Origin: Pollutimonas sp963712655
GTDB taxonomy: Bacteria > Pseudomonadota > Gammaproteobacteria > Burkholderiales > Burkholderiaceae_B
Assembly: GCA_963712655.1 (NCBI GenBank)
Contig: CAVQIT010000008.1
Coordinates: 186,001-250,000 of the forward strand
Reading direction: 5' to 3'
Length of the DNA stretch: 64,000 nt
Shown here: positions 9,629 to 18,249 of the stretch, one piece after another
Position numbering within the stretch: the stretch's first letter is position 1
How the letters are laid out: the number at the start of each line of letters is the position of its first letter
The notes under the pieces: model-generated
What the model saw: only the letters and a program-made list of their open reading frames with translations
Database searches by the model: none
Told to the model about the DNA's origin: nothing
Program-made: the position numbers and the translations under genes

Positions 9629-11745
9629 GGCAACGCTATGCTTTTCCGAGGCTCGGGCGAGATGGTGCCCAAACGCTCTTTAAGAGAATGCGGCTTGCCT
9701 GTAAAAAGCATGGCGTAATACGTGGCATTGGACATGACGTTCTTCACATACAGGCGCGTTTCGGTAAACGGTATGGTTTCGGCGAATATCGCGCCTTCCA
9801 CCGGTGCGGCGAGCGCGGAGCGCCATCGCACCGGCCGGCCCGGACCCGCGTTATAGCCGGCCGTGGCCAACACTTGAGAACCATCGAGGTTGCTTAGCAC
9901 CATGCTGAGATAATTGGTGCCCAACACTGTGTTGGTATCGAAGTCGTTGACCGATGATGGGCTGAAGTCCTGCATGCCTATTTTCTTGGCGACCCAGCGC
10001 GCGGTAGCGGGCATCAATTGCATCAGCCCGGATGCTCCTACGCGAGAACGCGCATCGGTAATAAAACGCGACTCCTGGCGAATCAGGCCATATACCCAGG
10101 CCGGATCCAGATCGATCAGGCGGGCTTTTTGGGCGACTTTGCCTTCGAAAGGCGCAATGAATCGCTGGGAAAAATCAATTTCCTTTTCAGTGCGCAGCGA
10201 CGTATTCACCACGCGATCGTAAATGTGCTCCTGGCGGGCAAGCTCGGCGGCGGCCAGCAATTGGCGATCGCTCATGCCTCCCAGCGCGAAATTCCATTCG
10301 GGCACGGCCTCCGGCCGCCAACCCAGGTCGAACAACTGTATAGCCCGCTGCAAGCCGGGATTGGACTTGGCCTCTTGCAACTCGGCCGCGCTTACCGCTG
10401 TGGGGGCCGGCGGCAAGACCGGCGTCCTGCCAAGCTCTTCGCTGGCCAACTGGCCATAAAAGCTCAGGTCCTTGGAAGCGGACTCGTAATACTGTTTAGC
10501 CGCCGCTTGATTGCCCTGCGCGGCCAGGGCGCGCGCGTACCAGTACATCCATACCGGCTCGGCCGCCTGCTCCGCCGACATTCTGCGTATGGACTTGGCC
10601 ACCCAGTCCCAGTCTATGCGCGCCTGGCGCAGTTCGGAGCGGACCTGCCACGCGTGGTTGTAGTCGGTAAACCGGGCATTGCCGGAACGCCTGTACCACG
10701 CCGCGGCGTCCTGCTCGACATTCAGGGCGGCGACCAGGCCGAACTGGCTCCATACCCATTCCAGATTGGACTTGGGAATGCCTTTGGACCAGGCGCTTTC
10801 GATATAAGCGGCATTGCCGCCCCGGTCTTTGCCGTAGGCCAACCGGGACAAGGCAAGGGTGACCAGTTCTGTGTCGGCGCGCGACCTAGGTGGCTTGCGG
10901 CCAGTCAGCCACTTCTTGGGATTTTTCATGATGGCGGCGTAGTCCACCATCTCTGGCGTGTCGAACATGATCGCCGCCAGGCGCTGGGCGTTACCCGCCT
11001 TGTTGGTCTCCAGCGTGGCGCGCAGCAATGGCTCGAGCTCTTTCCAGCCGACAACCTTGCTGTCCGCCATTTGATCCAGCATGCTCCAGCATGAACGATT
11101 CGGCTGGAACGCTGCCATGACCTGGGCCGATTTCACTCGCTCTCCGGCCATGTGCTGGGCCAGCAGCCGCGAACAATCCACATGGGCGTTCGTATTGACA
11201 ACAGGCCCCAGTTGGTTCACCAGGGCATAATCGCCTGCGCGCGCGGCTGCTACAACCCAGTCCGCCTTGAGCCTGTCAGCCAGATAGGCATCCTGGTTGG
11301 CCTTTATGAACTGCCGCACCTGGGCATCCGGCACTGGTGCGGTACTATCTTGCAAACGCTGGCGCAACAACCAATAATCGGCATACGGTCCCAAAACCGG
11401 GTCGGCCTTGGCAAGCGGCGTCAAACCCTGCAGCCTGGACCACTGTTTCTTTTGCATGGCCTCGCGCGCATCGACCACCGCCTGGCGCGCCACGGGCGGA
11501 ATGACCAGGGTAAGCTGGCCGGTGCCGGAGGTTGGCACAGGAAGGCCAGCGCCCGCCCCCGGCGAGCCCACGGCGACAAGAGACCGGACTTGGCCGGCAT
11601 TGGCAAGGTCTTGCGTGGCGCCGCTTGCAGTCGCTGTATCGGCCGCGGTAGCCGAATGAACCGGCCGTTCAGCGCCGGCACAGCCCACCAGGCCAACCGA
11701 AAGCGCCAGGCAAAGGCCGAACCGGGAACACTGAGCGGGAACCAT
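9625..11745 (-). CDS. Soluble-type lytic murein transglycosylase, predicted lipoprotein
   Basis: A Slt70-like enzyme of about 706 residues that cleaves peptidoglycan between MurNAc and GlcNAc with 1,6-anhydro ring formation. The long helical N-terminal region is followed by the catalytic lysozyme-like domain with GLIRQESRF (catalytic Glu), GASGLMQLMPATA and ATAGYNAGPGR. The chosen start at 11745 gives a signal sequence with lipobox LVGC, so it is probably a lipoprotein, unlike soluble E. coli Slt. In-frame starts at 11793 and 11811 would add an unusual charged leader. It precedes cca with a 4-base overlap and is divergent from the folate gene. Confidence 0.9.
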   Translation of the reverse strand: MVPAQCSRFGLCLALSVGLVGCAGAERPVHSATAADTATASGATQDLANAGQVRSLVAVGSPGAGAGLPVPTSGTGQLTLVIPPVARQAVVDAREAMQKKQWSRLQGLTPLAKADPVLGPYADYWLLRQRLQDSTAPVPDAQVRQFIKANQDAYLADRLKADWVVAAARAGDYALVNQLGPVVNTNAHVDCSRLLAQHMAGERVKSAQVMAAFQPNRSCWSMLDQMADSKVVGWKELEPLLRATLETNKAGNAQRLAAIMFDTPEMVDYAAIMKNPKKWLTGRKPPRSRADTELVTLALSRLAYGKDRGGNAAYIESAWSKGIPKSNLEWVWSQFGLVAALNVEQDAAAWYRRSGNARFTDYNHAWQVRSELRQARIDWDWVAKSIRRMSAEQAAEPVWMYWYARALAAQGNQAAAKQYYESASKDLSFYGQLASEELGRTPVLPPAPTAVSAAELQEAKSNPGLQRAIQLFDLGWRPEAVPEWNFALGGMSDRQLLAAAELARQEHIYDRVVNTSLRTEKEIDFSQRFIAPFEGKVAQKARLIDLDPAWVYGLIRQESRFITDARSRVGASGLMQLMPATARWVAKKIGMQDFSPSSVNDFDTNTVLGTNYLSMVLSNLDGSQVLATAGYNAGPGRPVRWRSALAAPVEGAIFAETIPFTETRLYVKNVMSNATYYAMLFTGKPHSLKERLGTISPEPRKSIALP

Positions 11746-11820
11746 AGCAGAAAAGTTCCAGGTTTTCTGATACCGTTGCCTATTGCTTATCATCTTGTCT
11801 TGATCCCTCATAACACCGCC

Positions 11821-12453
11821 ATGAATAACAGCACAGAGAATAACGCAGTCCCACTGCGCACGCGACTAAAGGCATTGCGGGCCGCTCAAAGCCGCGTCGA
11901 GCGCAGCCGCGGAGAATTGCTGATACGGGGCCGTCTGTTTACCTGGCTGGCCGGCAACCGCGGCAGACTGCTGGCGGCCGGCAAACCCGTTCCGCGCACC
12001 ATCGCCGCATTCTGGTCCACGCAAGACGAGCCCCAACTGCAACCTTTGTTGCGGCAATGGGTGGAAGAAGAAGGATACCGCGTATCGCTGCCAGTCGTAA
12101 GCAGATTGGACGCTCCGCTGGAATTCAAGCTTTGGAATCCGGACACGCCGATGCAGGAAGGCGCCTATGGCATACACGAACCGGCAGGCGAAACCGCGCC
12201 GCTGCCCGATATCATCCTGGTGCCTACGCTGGGCTATACCCGCCAGGGCGACCGTATCGGCTATGGCAAAGGATACTATGACCGGACCTTGGCGGCGCTG
12301 AAGGCGCAAAACCATCCTTATATCAGCATAGGCATAGCCTGGGCCACAGGGGATTTATCCGGCGAGTCTTACGAACCTGCGCCGCACGACATAAAACTGG
12401 ACGCTATCCTGACGGACAAGGGGTGGGCGGTTCCCGCTCCGGTGCTGGCGTAG
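11821..12453 (+). CDS. 5-formyltetrahydrofolate cyclo-ligase
   Basis: A 210-residue cytoplasmic enzyme of the MTHFS/YgfA family that converts 5-formyl-THF to 5,10-methenyl-THF using ATP. The signature RIGYGKGYYDRTLA, which binds ATP and substrate, is present, with PDIILVPTLGYTRQGD before it. The ATG at 11821 gives MNNSTENNAVPLRT and a normal family length; longer open-frame extensions overlap the divergent transglycosylase and are not supported. Its neighbour metF handles the next folate one-carbon step. Confidence 0.93.
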   Translation: MNNSTENNAVPLRTRLKALRAAQSRVERSRGELLIRGRLFTWLAGNRGRLLAAGKPVPRTIAAFWSTQDEPQLQPLLRQWVEEEGYRVSLPVVSRLDAPLEFKLWNPDTPMQEGAYGIHEPAGETAPLPDIILVPTLGYTRQGDRIGYGKGYYDRTLAALKAQNHPYISIGIAWATGDLSGESYEPAPHDIKLDAILTDKGWAVPAPVLA

Positions 12454-12489
12454 GAGCCCTGGACCAGACGTTCGGATCCGCCTGCCGCG

Positions 12490-13338
12490 TTAATCCGAAC
12501 TGTCCAGCCGCAATTGCCGCCATATCGACATCGTCACTTCGGCATTGTTAAGCGTGTAAAAATGCAAACCCGGAGCGCCATTGTCCAGCAAATCTTGCGA
12601 CAGCCTGGATATGACATCCACGCCGAACGCCTTGATCGATGCCTTGTCATCGCCGAAATCGGCCAGGCGCAAACGTATCCACCTGGGAACCTCCGCCCCG
12701 CACATATCCGAAAAACGCGCCAATTGCGAATAATTGGTGATAGGCATGATGCCCGGCACAATAGGGATATCGACAGCTTTGGCGCGCGCGCGGTCGACAA
12801 AATCGAAATACGCATCCGCATTGAAAAAATACTGCGTGATCGCGCTGTTGGCGCCCGCCCGCACCTTGTTCACAAAATGATCGAGATCGGCGCCGGCGCT
12901 GCCGGCCTGCGGATGCATTTCAGGATAACCGGCAACCTCGATATGAAACCAATCGCCGCTATGCTGGCGAATAAACGCCACCAGTTCGCTGGCATAGTGC
13001 AATTCGCCCTGGTCTCCGCCCATGCCCGACGGCAAATCGCCGCGCAAGGCGACAATGCGCTTGATGCCCTGCTCGCGATAAGAATCCAGGATGTCGGCCA
13101 GCACAGCGCGGGTAGCCCCTATGCACGAGAGATGCGGCGCCGCGTCGCAACCCAGGTTCTGCATCAGGCGCACCGTATCCGCCGTGCCTGTGCGGGTCGA
13201 GCCGCCGGCCCCGAACGTTACGCTTACATAGGCCGGCCGCAAGGCCAGCAGTTGCTTGGCCGAACGCACCAGCTTTTCCTGGGCGGCAATATCGCGGGGC
13301 GGGAAAAACTCCAGACTGATCGCCTTCTTGGAACTCAT
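12490..13338 (-). CDS. metF: Methylenetetrahydrofolate reductase
   Basis: A 282-residue FAD enzyme that reduces 5,10-methylene-THF to 5-methyl-THF for methionine synthesis. It begins MSSKKAISLEFFPPRD, the usual MetF N terminus, and has VTFGAGGSTRTGT, KRIVALRGDLPSG and ITNYSQLARFSDMCGAEVP. The ATG at 13338 overlaps the stop of the upstream YvlD-like gene by 4 bases (ATGA). It belongs to the minus-strand run ahcY-yvlD-metF, downstream of the SAH riboswitch. The product feeds the methyl cycle that MetK and AhcY complete. Confidence 0.95.
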   Translation of the reverse strand: MSSKKAISLEFFPPRDIAAQEKLVRSAKQLLALRPAYVSVTFGAGGSTRTGTADTVRLMQNLGCDAAPHLSCIGATRAVLADILDSYREQGIKRIVALRGDLPSGMGGDQGELHYASELVAFIRQHSGDWFHIEVAGYPEMHPQAGSAGADLDHFVNKVRAGANSAITQYFFNADAYFDFVDRARAKAVDIPIVPGIMPITNYSQLARFSDMCGAEVPRWIRLRLADFGDDKASIKAFGVDVISRLSQDLLDNGAPGLHFYTLNNAEVTMSIWRQLRLDSSD

Positions 13339-13673
13339 TGAACCAACAACCTCGATAAAAGCCCGGACACCAGGCTGTAGACAAAAGCGCCCAGCAACGC
13401 CCACCAGAACCCGCTGACCTGAAAGCCTTTCAAGACCGAACCGGCGAACCAGAATACCAAGGCGTTGAGCACCAGCAGAAACAAGCCCAGCGTGACGATG
13501 GTGATAGGCAGCGTCAACAAAATCAGCAGGGGCTTGACCAGAGTGTTGAGCAGGCCCAGCACCAGCGCCGCAATCAGTGCCGACCCGAACGATGCAACCG
13601 TGATGCCGGGCAATAGATAAGCCACGACCAGCAATGCGACCGCATTCAAAATCCAGACAAGAATAAGTTCCAT
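13335..13673 (-). CDS. YvlD-like / phage holin family 4 membrane protein
   Basis: A 112-residue integral membrane protein with about four hydrophobic helices. The family signature GLLNTLVKPLLILLTLPITI lies between helices 1-2 and 3. Members of this family of unknown function often sit between ahcY and metF in Burkholderiales. The ATG at 13673 (MELILVWILN) is preceded by AAGGAG at a good distance. Its stop overlaps the metF start, indicating translational coupling. Confidence 0.88.
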   Translation of the reverse strand: MELILVWILNAVALLVVAYLLPGITVASFGSALIAALVLGLLNTLVKPLLILLTLPITIVTLGLFLLVLNALVFWFAGSVLKGFQVSGFWWALLGAFVYSLVSGLLSRLLVQ

Positions 13674-13748
13674 AACGTAACGCTCCTTGAATAAGCCCCG
13701 CTTGAACTGCCGGCACACAAGCCCCGGCAGGATGATTACAGGCCAGCT

Positions 13749-13784
13749 TGCGCAGCCGGACAAGCTACCCCGCCCGGCTGCGCA
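13749..13784 (-). terminator. Strong hairpin after ahcY
   Basis: Eleven-base perfect arms TGCGCAGCCGG and CCGGCTGCGCA flank a 14-base loop, 13 bases past the ahcY stop and before the yvlD-metF pair. There is no clear T-run, so it may be a partial terminator, processing site or mRNA-stabilising hairpin that sets the ratio of AhcY to MetF. Confidence 0.6.
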
Positions 13785-13796
13785 CTATATGCCGGA

Positions 13797-15217
13797 TCAA
13801 TAACGGTAATGATCGGGTTTGTACGGCCCAGCCACCGGCACATTGATGTAATCGGCTTGATCCGGGCGCAGTTCGGTCAGTTGCACGCCCAGCTTTTTCA
13901 GATGCAGGCGCGCCACTTTTTCGTCCAGATGCTTGGGCAGCACATAGACCTGGCCTTTTACATAGGCCTCGCTGCGGGTGTAGAGCTCGATCTGGGCGAT
14001 GGTCTGGTTGGTGAACGAGCCGACATCACGAAAGACGGGTGGCCGGTGGCGCAGCCCAGGTTCACCAGGCGGCCCTTGGCCAGCAGGATGATGCGCTTGC
14101 CGTCGGGGAAGATGACATGGTCGACCTGCGGCTTGATCTCTTCCCACTGCAGTTCTTCGAGCGAGGCGACGTCGATTTCGTTGTCGAAGTGGCCGATGTT
14201 GCAGACGATGGCCTGGTCTTTCATGGCATCCATGTGCTCGCGCGTGATGACGTGGTAGTTGCCGGTGGCGGTGACGAAGATGTCGGCCTTGTCGGCAGCC
14301 TCTTCCATGGTCACGACTCGATAGCCTTCCATGGCGGCCTGCAGCGCGCAGATCGGATCGATCTCGGTGACCCACACCTGGGCGCGCAGGGCGCGCAAGC
14401 GCCTGGGCGCAGCCCTTGCCCACGTCGCCATAGCCGCACGACCACGGCGACTTTGCCGGCGATCATCACGTCGGTGGCGCGCTTGATGCCGTCGACCAGC
14501 GATTCGCGGCAGCCGTACAGATTGTCGAACTTGGACTTGGTGACCGAGTCGTTGACGTTGATGGCCGGGAAAGCCAGCTCGCCTTTCTTGGACATCTGGT
14601 ACAGGCGATGCACGCCCGTGGTGGTTTCTTCGGTCACGCCCTTGATCTGCGCCAGGCGGGTGGAATACCACTTGGGATCGACGGCCAACTGTGGCCTTGA
14701 TGGCTGCAAACAGCACGCGCTCTTCTTCGCTGCCGGGTTTGTCCAATACCGAGATATTGCTTTCGGCCTTGGTGCCCAGATGCAGCAGCACCGTGGCATC
14801 GCCGCCATCGTCGAGAATCATGTTGGCGTGCTGGCCATCGGGCCACTCGAAAATTTGATGGGTATAGTCCCAATAGTCTTCCAGCGTTTCGCCCTTGATG
14901 GCAAACACCGGCGTGCCCGTGGCGGCAATGGCGGCCGCGGCGTGATCCTGGGTGGAGAAAATATTGCACGATGCCCAGCGCACTTCGGCGCCCAGGGCCT
15001 TGAGCGTTTCGATCAGCACCGCCGTCTGGATGGTCATGTGCAGGCTGCCCGCGATACGCGCGCCTTTCAGAGGCTGGGATGCGGCGTATTCTTCGCGCGT
15101 GGACATCAGGCCGGGCATTTCGGTTTCGGCAATCGCGATTTCGCGACGACCCCAGCCAGCCAGGGCGATATCGGCAATTTTGTAATCGGTAAATGCGGCG
15201 TCAGCGACAGTATTCAT
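13797..15217 (-). pseudogene. ahcY: S-adenosylhomocysteine hydrolase with four apparent single-base frameshifts
   Basis: AhcY splits S-adenosylhomocysteine into homocysteine and adenosine, using bound NAD. The whole protein (about 470 residues) is recognisable from MNTVADAAFTDYKIADIALA to the C-terminal GPYKPDHYRY, but it is spread over three frames. Reading with the gene, I infer one extra base near 14692 (before LAVDPKWYSTRLAQ), one near 14440 (in the NAD motif VVCGYGDVGKG) and one near 14397 (before LRALRAQVWVTEIDP), and one missing base near 14019 (before SFTNQTIAQIELY). Each segment between them is highly conserved, so the changes are recent or are sequencing errors. An SAH riboswitch precedes the gene, and it is followed by yvlD-metF. 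Confidence 0.9.
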
Positions 15218-15290
15218 GGTGTTACCCCAATAAATCTGCACCGGCAAAAGCATAGCAACGACAGCTCATCTTCGCCTGTACAGGAAATGA

Positions 15291-15384
15291 TGAGCGCGGT
15301 TGAAACAAAAAACCATTCTGAGCCTAGCGGGTGTGACTGAAAGCCTGTCGGCCCAATCCCGGCCCCGTTGCAGCGCCCCTCAGG
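15291..15384 (-). promoter_or_regulatory. SAH (S-adenosylhomocysteine) riboswitch
   Basis: Read on the minus strand, the leader of ahcY contains the conserved block GAGGGGCGCTGCAAC, a central stem ending in ACAGGCTTTCAG, and the distal pseudoknot strand CAACCGCGCTCA. This matches the known SAH riboswitch consensus, which turns on SAH recycling genes when SAH accumulates. It lies about 75-170 bases ahead of the ahcY start, as expected. A possible -10 box TACAAT lies just upstream, at 15393-15398. Confidence 0.85.
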
Positions 15385-15422
15385 AAGCATGAATTGTAGC
15401 GCAATTAGATGAATTCCATGGT

Positions 15423-15438
15423 GCGGCGCATGCGCCGC
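15423..15438. repeat. Perfect palindrome GCGGCGCATGCGCCGC
   Basis: A 16-base perfect palindrome between the DUF1289 gene and the SAH riboswitch. It uses the same GCGGCGCAT and ATGCGCCGC words as the palindrome at 8481-8500. It may act as a 3'-end hairpin for the DUF1289 transcript; no T-run is seen. Confidence 0.5.
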
Positions 15439-15455
15439 GCCTTGCCAGCGCGGCT

Positions 15456-15499
15456 TTGACCCGTCACGCGGGCGGGGATTTAGCGTTAACAGGCCCTAG
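15456..15499 (-). repeat. Stop-codon-linked 3' repeat, copy 1
   Basis: On the minus strand this begins at the TAG stop of the DUF1289 gene and continues GGCCTGTTAACGCTAAATCC into a GC-rich part ending GGTCAA. A closely similar sequence at 50095-50137 also begins at the TAG stop of an unrelated gene (the crotonase). I judge about 35 of 43 positions match by eye. Function is unknown. Confidence 0.6.
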
Positions 15500-15711
15500 C
15501 CTTTGCGGCGCGGGTAACCTTGTTCGGTAATGCGCCGCCATATCTGCTGTTTTTCTTCGTCGTCGAGCAGGACCCAGTTGGCCACTTCCATGGCCGTGCG
15601 TCCGCAGCCTCGGCAGATATCATCGTACAGGGTCGAACAAACCGCCACGCAGGGAGAATCGGTAACGCGCAAGGCGTGGCTGTCGTCGCGGTCGGAAGAT
15701 GAATTGTCCAT
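15496..15711 (-). CDS. DUF1289 domain small Cys-rich protein
   Basis: A 71-residue protein of the DUF1289 family, which has a conserved four-cysteine, probably metal-binding, motif: SPCVAVCSTLYDDICRGCGR, then TAMEVANW. The function of the family is unknown. The ATG at 15711 (MDNSSSDRDD) gives the usual length; longer in-frame starts run into the palindromic repeat at 15757-15821. It lies between metK and the ahcY riboswitch on the same strand. Confidence 0.87.
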   Translation of the reverse strand: MDNSSSDRDDSHALRVTDSPCVAVCSTLYDDICRGCGRTAMEVANWVLLDDEEKQQIWRRITEQGYPRRKG

Positions 15712-15756
15712 AGGGATGCATGGTAGCACTGCGCGCGGCGGGAATAACACCATGGG

Positions 15757-15821
15757 CCCTCTGATCAAGCTCACCCGGCTGCTGCATCCCTGCACCAGAC
15801 TCGGGGGACTTGATCAGAGGG
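15757..15821. repeat. Imperfect palindromic intergenic repeat, copy 1
   Basis: Thirteen-base perfect arms CCCTCTGATCAAG and CTTGATCAGAGGG around a 39-base loop containing GGCTGCTGCATCCCTG. It lies between metK and the DUF1289 gene. A related element at 17322-17372 lies on the other side of metK; both have the TTGATCAGAG arm followed by a TCCA-ending flank and a similar loop. Confidence 0.75.
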
Positions 15822-15868
15822 TCCATAGCCTCTGCCGCCGGGTAGAGAACCATTGCAAGCCGCATGAC

Positions 15869-15900
15869 CCAGCCTGTCCTGGATATGCCAGGCAGGCTGG
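15869..15900 (-). terminator. Hairpin downstream of metK
   Basis: CCAGCCTG-T-CCTGG pairs with CCAGG-CAGGCTGG around a short loop with one bulged base, 20 bases past the metK stop. It is a strong stem without a T-run, probably a terminator or a 3'-stabilising hairpin. Confidence 0.6.
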
Positions 15901-15919
15901 ATGGCTTGCGAACGAATTG

Positions 15920-17083
15920 TCAGGCTACTTTCTTGAGAAGCTGCACCTTGTCGGTGGCCTCCCAGCTGAATTCGGGCTCGCTGCGGCCAAAGTGCCCGTA
16001 TGCCGCCGTTTTTGCATAGATGGGACGCAACAGGTCAAGCATGTTGATAATGCCCTTGGGGCGCAGATCGAAATGCTCGCGTACCAGGCTGGCGATTTGA
16101 TCGTCGGGGATCACGCCCGTGCCTTCGGTGTAAACGGTGATATTGATGGGGTCGGCCACGCCGATGGCATAACTGACCTGCACCTGGCATTGGCGCGCCA
16201 AGCCCGCGGCCACGACATTCTTGGCCACATAGCGGGCCGCATAAGCAGCCGAACGATCCACCTTGGAGGGATCCTTGCCCGAAAAAGCGCCGCCGCCGTG
16301 CGGGCAGGCGCCGCCGTAGGTGTCGACGATAATCTTGCGGCCGGTCAGCCCGCAGTCGCCCTGCGGGCCGCCGATGACAAACACCCCGGTTGGATTGACC
16401 AGGAACTTGGTCGCGGGCGTGATCAGGCCGTCGGGGAAGCTGGGCTTGATGATGTTTTCGATGACCGCTTCCCTGATGTCGCTTTGCGATACGTCGGGCG
16501 CGTGCTGGGTCGACAGGACCACCGTGTCGACCTCGGCGGGCTTGCCATTGACATAGCGGAACGTAACCTGCGACTTGGCGTCGGGACGCAGCCAGGGCAG
16601 GCGGCCGTCTTTGCGCAGTTCGCTCTGGCGCTGCACCAGGCGGTGGGCGTACCAGATCGGGGCGGGCATGAGATCGGGGGTTTCGTCGCAGGCATAGCCA
16701 AACATCAGGCCCTGGTCGCCGGCGCCCTGGTTCAGGATTTCTTCGGCCGAGCGGTCGACGCCCTGCGCAATATCGGGAGACTGTTTGTCGTAGGCCACCA
16801 GGACAGCGCAGCCCTTGTAATCAATGCCGTATTCGGTGTTGTCGTAGCCGATACGCTTGATCGTGTCGCGCGCGACCTGGATGTAATCCACATTGGCTGT
16901 GGTGGTGATTTCGCCAGCCAGCACGACCAGCCCGGTATTGCACAGCGTTTCGGCGGCGACGCGGGCGTTGGGGTCTTGGGTGAAGATGGCGTCCAGAATG
17001 GAATCGGAGATCTGGTCGGCGACTTTGTCGGGATGACCTTCGGAAACGGATTCGGATGTGAACAAAAAGTCGTTATTTACCAC
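15920..17083 (-). CDS. metK: S-adenosylmethionine synthetase
   Basis: A 387-residue enzyme that makes SAM from methionine and ATP in the cytoplasm. Signature segments are FTSESVSEGHPDKVADQISD (ATP and methionine binding), GAGDQGLMFGYA and GGGAFSGKDPSKVDRSAAYA. The start is taken as the GTG at 17083, giving (M)VNNDFLFTSES, with AGGA upstream; it yields the normal family length, whereas upstream starts add a non-homologous leader. It is divergent from the lpxL pair and heads the run metK-DUF1289-ahcY-yvlD-metF, placing most of the methyl cycle in one block. Confidence 0.96.
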   Translation of the reverse strand: MVNNDFLFTSESVSEGHPDKVADQISDSILDAIFTQDPNARVAAETLCNTGLVVLAGEITTTANVDYIQVARDTIKRIGYDNTEYGIDYKGCAVLVAYDKQSPDIAQGVDRSAEEILNQGAGDQGLMFGYACDETPDLMPAPIWYAHRLVQRQSELRKDGRLPWLRPDAKSQVTFRYVNGKPAEVDTVVLSTQHAPDVSQSDIREAVIENIIKPSFPDGLITPATKFLVNPTGVFVIGGPQGDCGLTGRKIIVDTYGGACPHGGGAFSGKDPSKVDRSAAYAARYVAKNVVAAGLARQCQVQVSYAIGVADPINITVYTEGTGVIPDDQIASLVREHFDLRPKGIINMLDLLRPIYAKTAAYGHFGRSEPEFSWEATDKVQLLKKVA

Positions 17084-17397
17084 GGCGATACGTCCTGTAA
17101 AAATGCCGGTTGCCCGGCACGGAGGTTGAACGAAACGCGTTGCACCTCGGACGTCTGCATGGCAGCGGTAATCAGGGCGCGACGCTTTAGCGGTTTTTTT
17201 ACGCGCCATGGCGAAATGGCGTGCGATCGCTCCGCAAGTTGTCGGTTAACTCAGCGATAAACAGCATTTTAAGCGAAAATACGCCAGCGCATCTTTTTCC
17301 ACTCTTTGTACAAGGGACTTCCTGATCAACTCCAGCGGACTGCCGCATCTCCCTGGCGGGCGAGTTGATCAGAGAATCCAAGGGTTATTGCCGACTC
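17084..17397. other. Divergent promoter region between metK and the lpxL pair
   Basis: A 314-base region with no gene. It must hold the promoters for both directions. The part near lpxL contains the palindromic repeat at 17322-17372; the part near metK has a GC-rich stretch and a short T-run at about 17194-17200. I do not recognise a SAM riboswitch here. Confidence 0.5.
17322..17372. repeat. Imperfect palindromic intergenic repeat, copy 2
   Basis: Eleven-base perfect arms CTGATCAACTC and GAGTTGATCAG around a 29-base loop containing GACTGCCGCATCTCCCTG. It resembles the element at 15757-15821 in both arms and loop, and lies 25 bases before the first lpxL gene. Confidence 0.75.
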
Positions 17398-18249
17398 ATG
17401 TTTCTGGCTTTATTTCGCCTTCTGGCACAGTTGCCGCTGCCGATCCTGCACGGAATCGGCAACCTCGCGGGACGCGCCATATACGCCTGGCCCGGCAGGT
17501 ATCGCAAGCGCCTGCGCGCCAACGCAATGCAGGCCGGCTACCACGGCGCGGCTTTCGCGCGCGCATCGGCGGGCCAGGCGGGCGCCATGATCCTGGAAAT
17601 GCCCAAGGTCTGGCTGCAAAACGAAGAATGCCTGCAAAAAGTGCACAGCGACGACAATGCCGTCGTGCGCGAAGCGCTGGCTGAAGGACGCGGCATTCTT
17701 TACCTGACCCCGCATCTGGGGTGCTTTGAAATCACGGCGCGCTACCTGATCCAGCATGGCCCGATCACCGTGATGTACCGGCCGCCGCGCCAAGCCTTTC
17801 TCGAACCCATCATGGAACAGGCGCGCAATACGTCGGGGCTCAGGGCCGTGCCCGCCAACCTGCAGGGAGTGCGCGAATTCGTGCGCGCCCTGAAACGCGG
17901 CGAAGCCGTGGGCATGCTGCCCGACCAGGTGCCTAGCGGCGGCGATGGCGTCTGGGCGCCATTTTTCGACAGGCCCGCCTACACCATGACGCTGGCCGGC
18001 AAGCTGGCGCTGCAAACCGGCGTCGCGGTCATCCTGACCGCCGGCGAGCGCCTGCCGGCGGGCAAAGGCTGGCGCATCCATTATGTAAGGCTGCCCCAGC
18101 CGCTGCCCGCCGAACCCCAAGCCCTGGCTGCCGCCATCAACAGCGCCATGGAAACGCTGATCCGGCGTTTTCCCGATCAGTATCTATGGAGCTACAACCG
18201 CTACAAATCTCCGCAAGGAGCTCCGCCTCGACCCGAGGACACACATTGA
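17398..18249 (+). CDS. Lipid A biosynthesis acyltransferase, LpxL/HtrB family (first of two)
   Basis: A 283-residue inner-membrane acyltransferase that adds a secondary acyl chain to Kdo-lipid A or its precursor. The catalytic HX4E motif is visible as LTPHLGCFEITARY, then MYRPPRQAFLEPIMEQAR, and GMLPDQVPSGGDGVWAPFF, a conserved family segment. An N-terminal hydrophobic stretch (FLALFRLLAQLPLPILHGIG) fits membrane anchoring. The ATG at 17398 matches the family start. The stop overlaps the next acyltransferase start (TGATG), so the two are made together. Acyl length and position specificity cannot be read. Confidence 0.92.
   Translation: MFLALFRLLAQLPLPILHGIGNLAGRAIYAWPGRYRKRLRANAMQAGYHGAAFARASAGQAGAMILEMPKVWLQNEECLQKVHSDDNAVVREALAEGRGILYLTPHLGCFEITARYLIQHGPITVMYRPPRQAFLEPIMEQARNTSGLRAVPANLQGVREFVRALKRGEAVGMLPDQVPSGGDGVWAPFFDRPAYTMTLAGKLALQTGVAVILTAGERLPAGKGWRIHYVRLPQPLPAEPQALAAAINSAMETLIRRFPDQYLWSYNRYKSPQGAPPRPEDTH

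Noticed and set aside
14039..15340. Plus-strand open frame of 433 codons opposite ahcY
   Set aside because: Antisense of ahcY; it runs into the riboswitch and shows no recognisable protein features. Its length may even be affected by the frameshifts.
15530..17260. Plus-strand open frame of 576 codons opposite metK
   Set aside because: It is the reverse of a confidently identified SAM synthetase in GC-rich DNA, where long antisense frames are expected.
17084..17397. SAM riboswitch upstream of metK
   Set aside because: I looked for conserved SAM-I, SAM-II and SAM/SAH riboswitch cores in this leader and did not recognise one; only a palindromic repeat and GC-rich sequence are visible.
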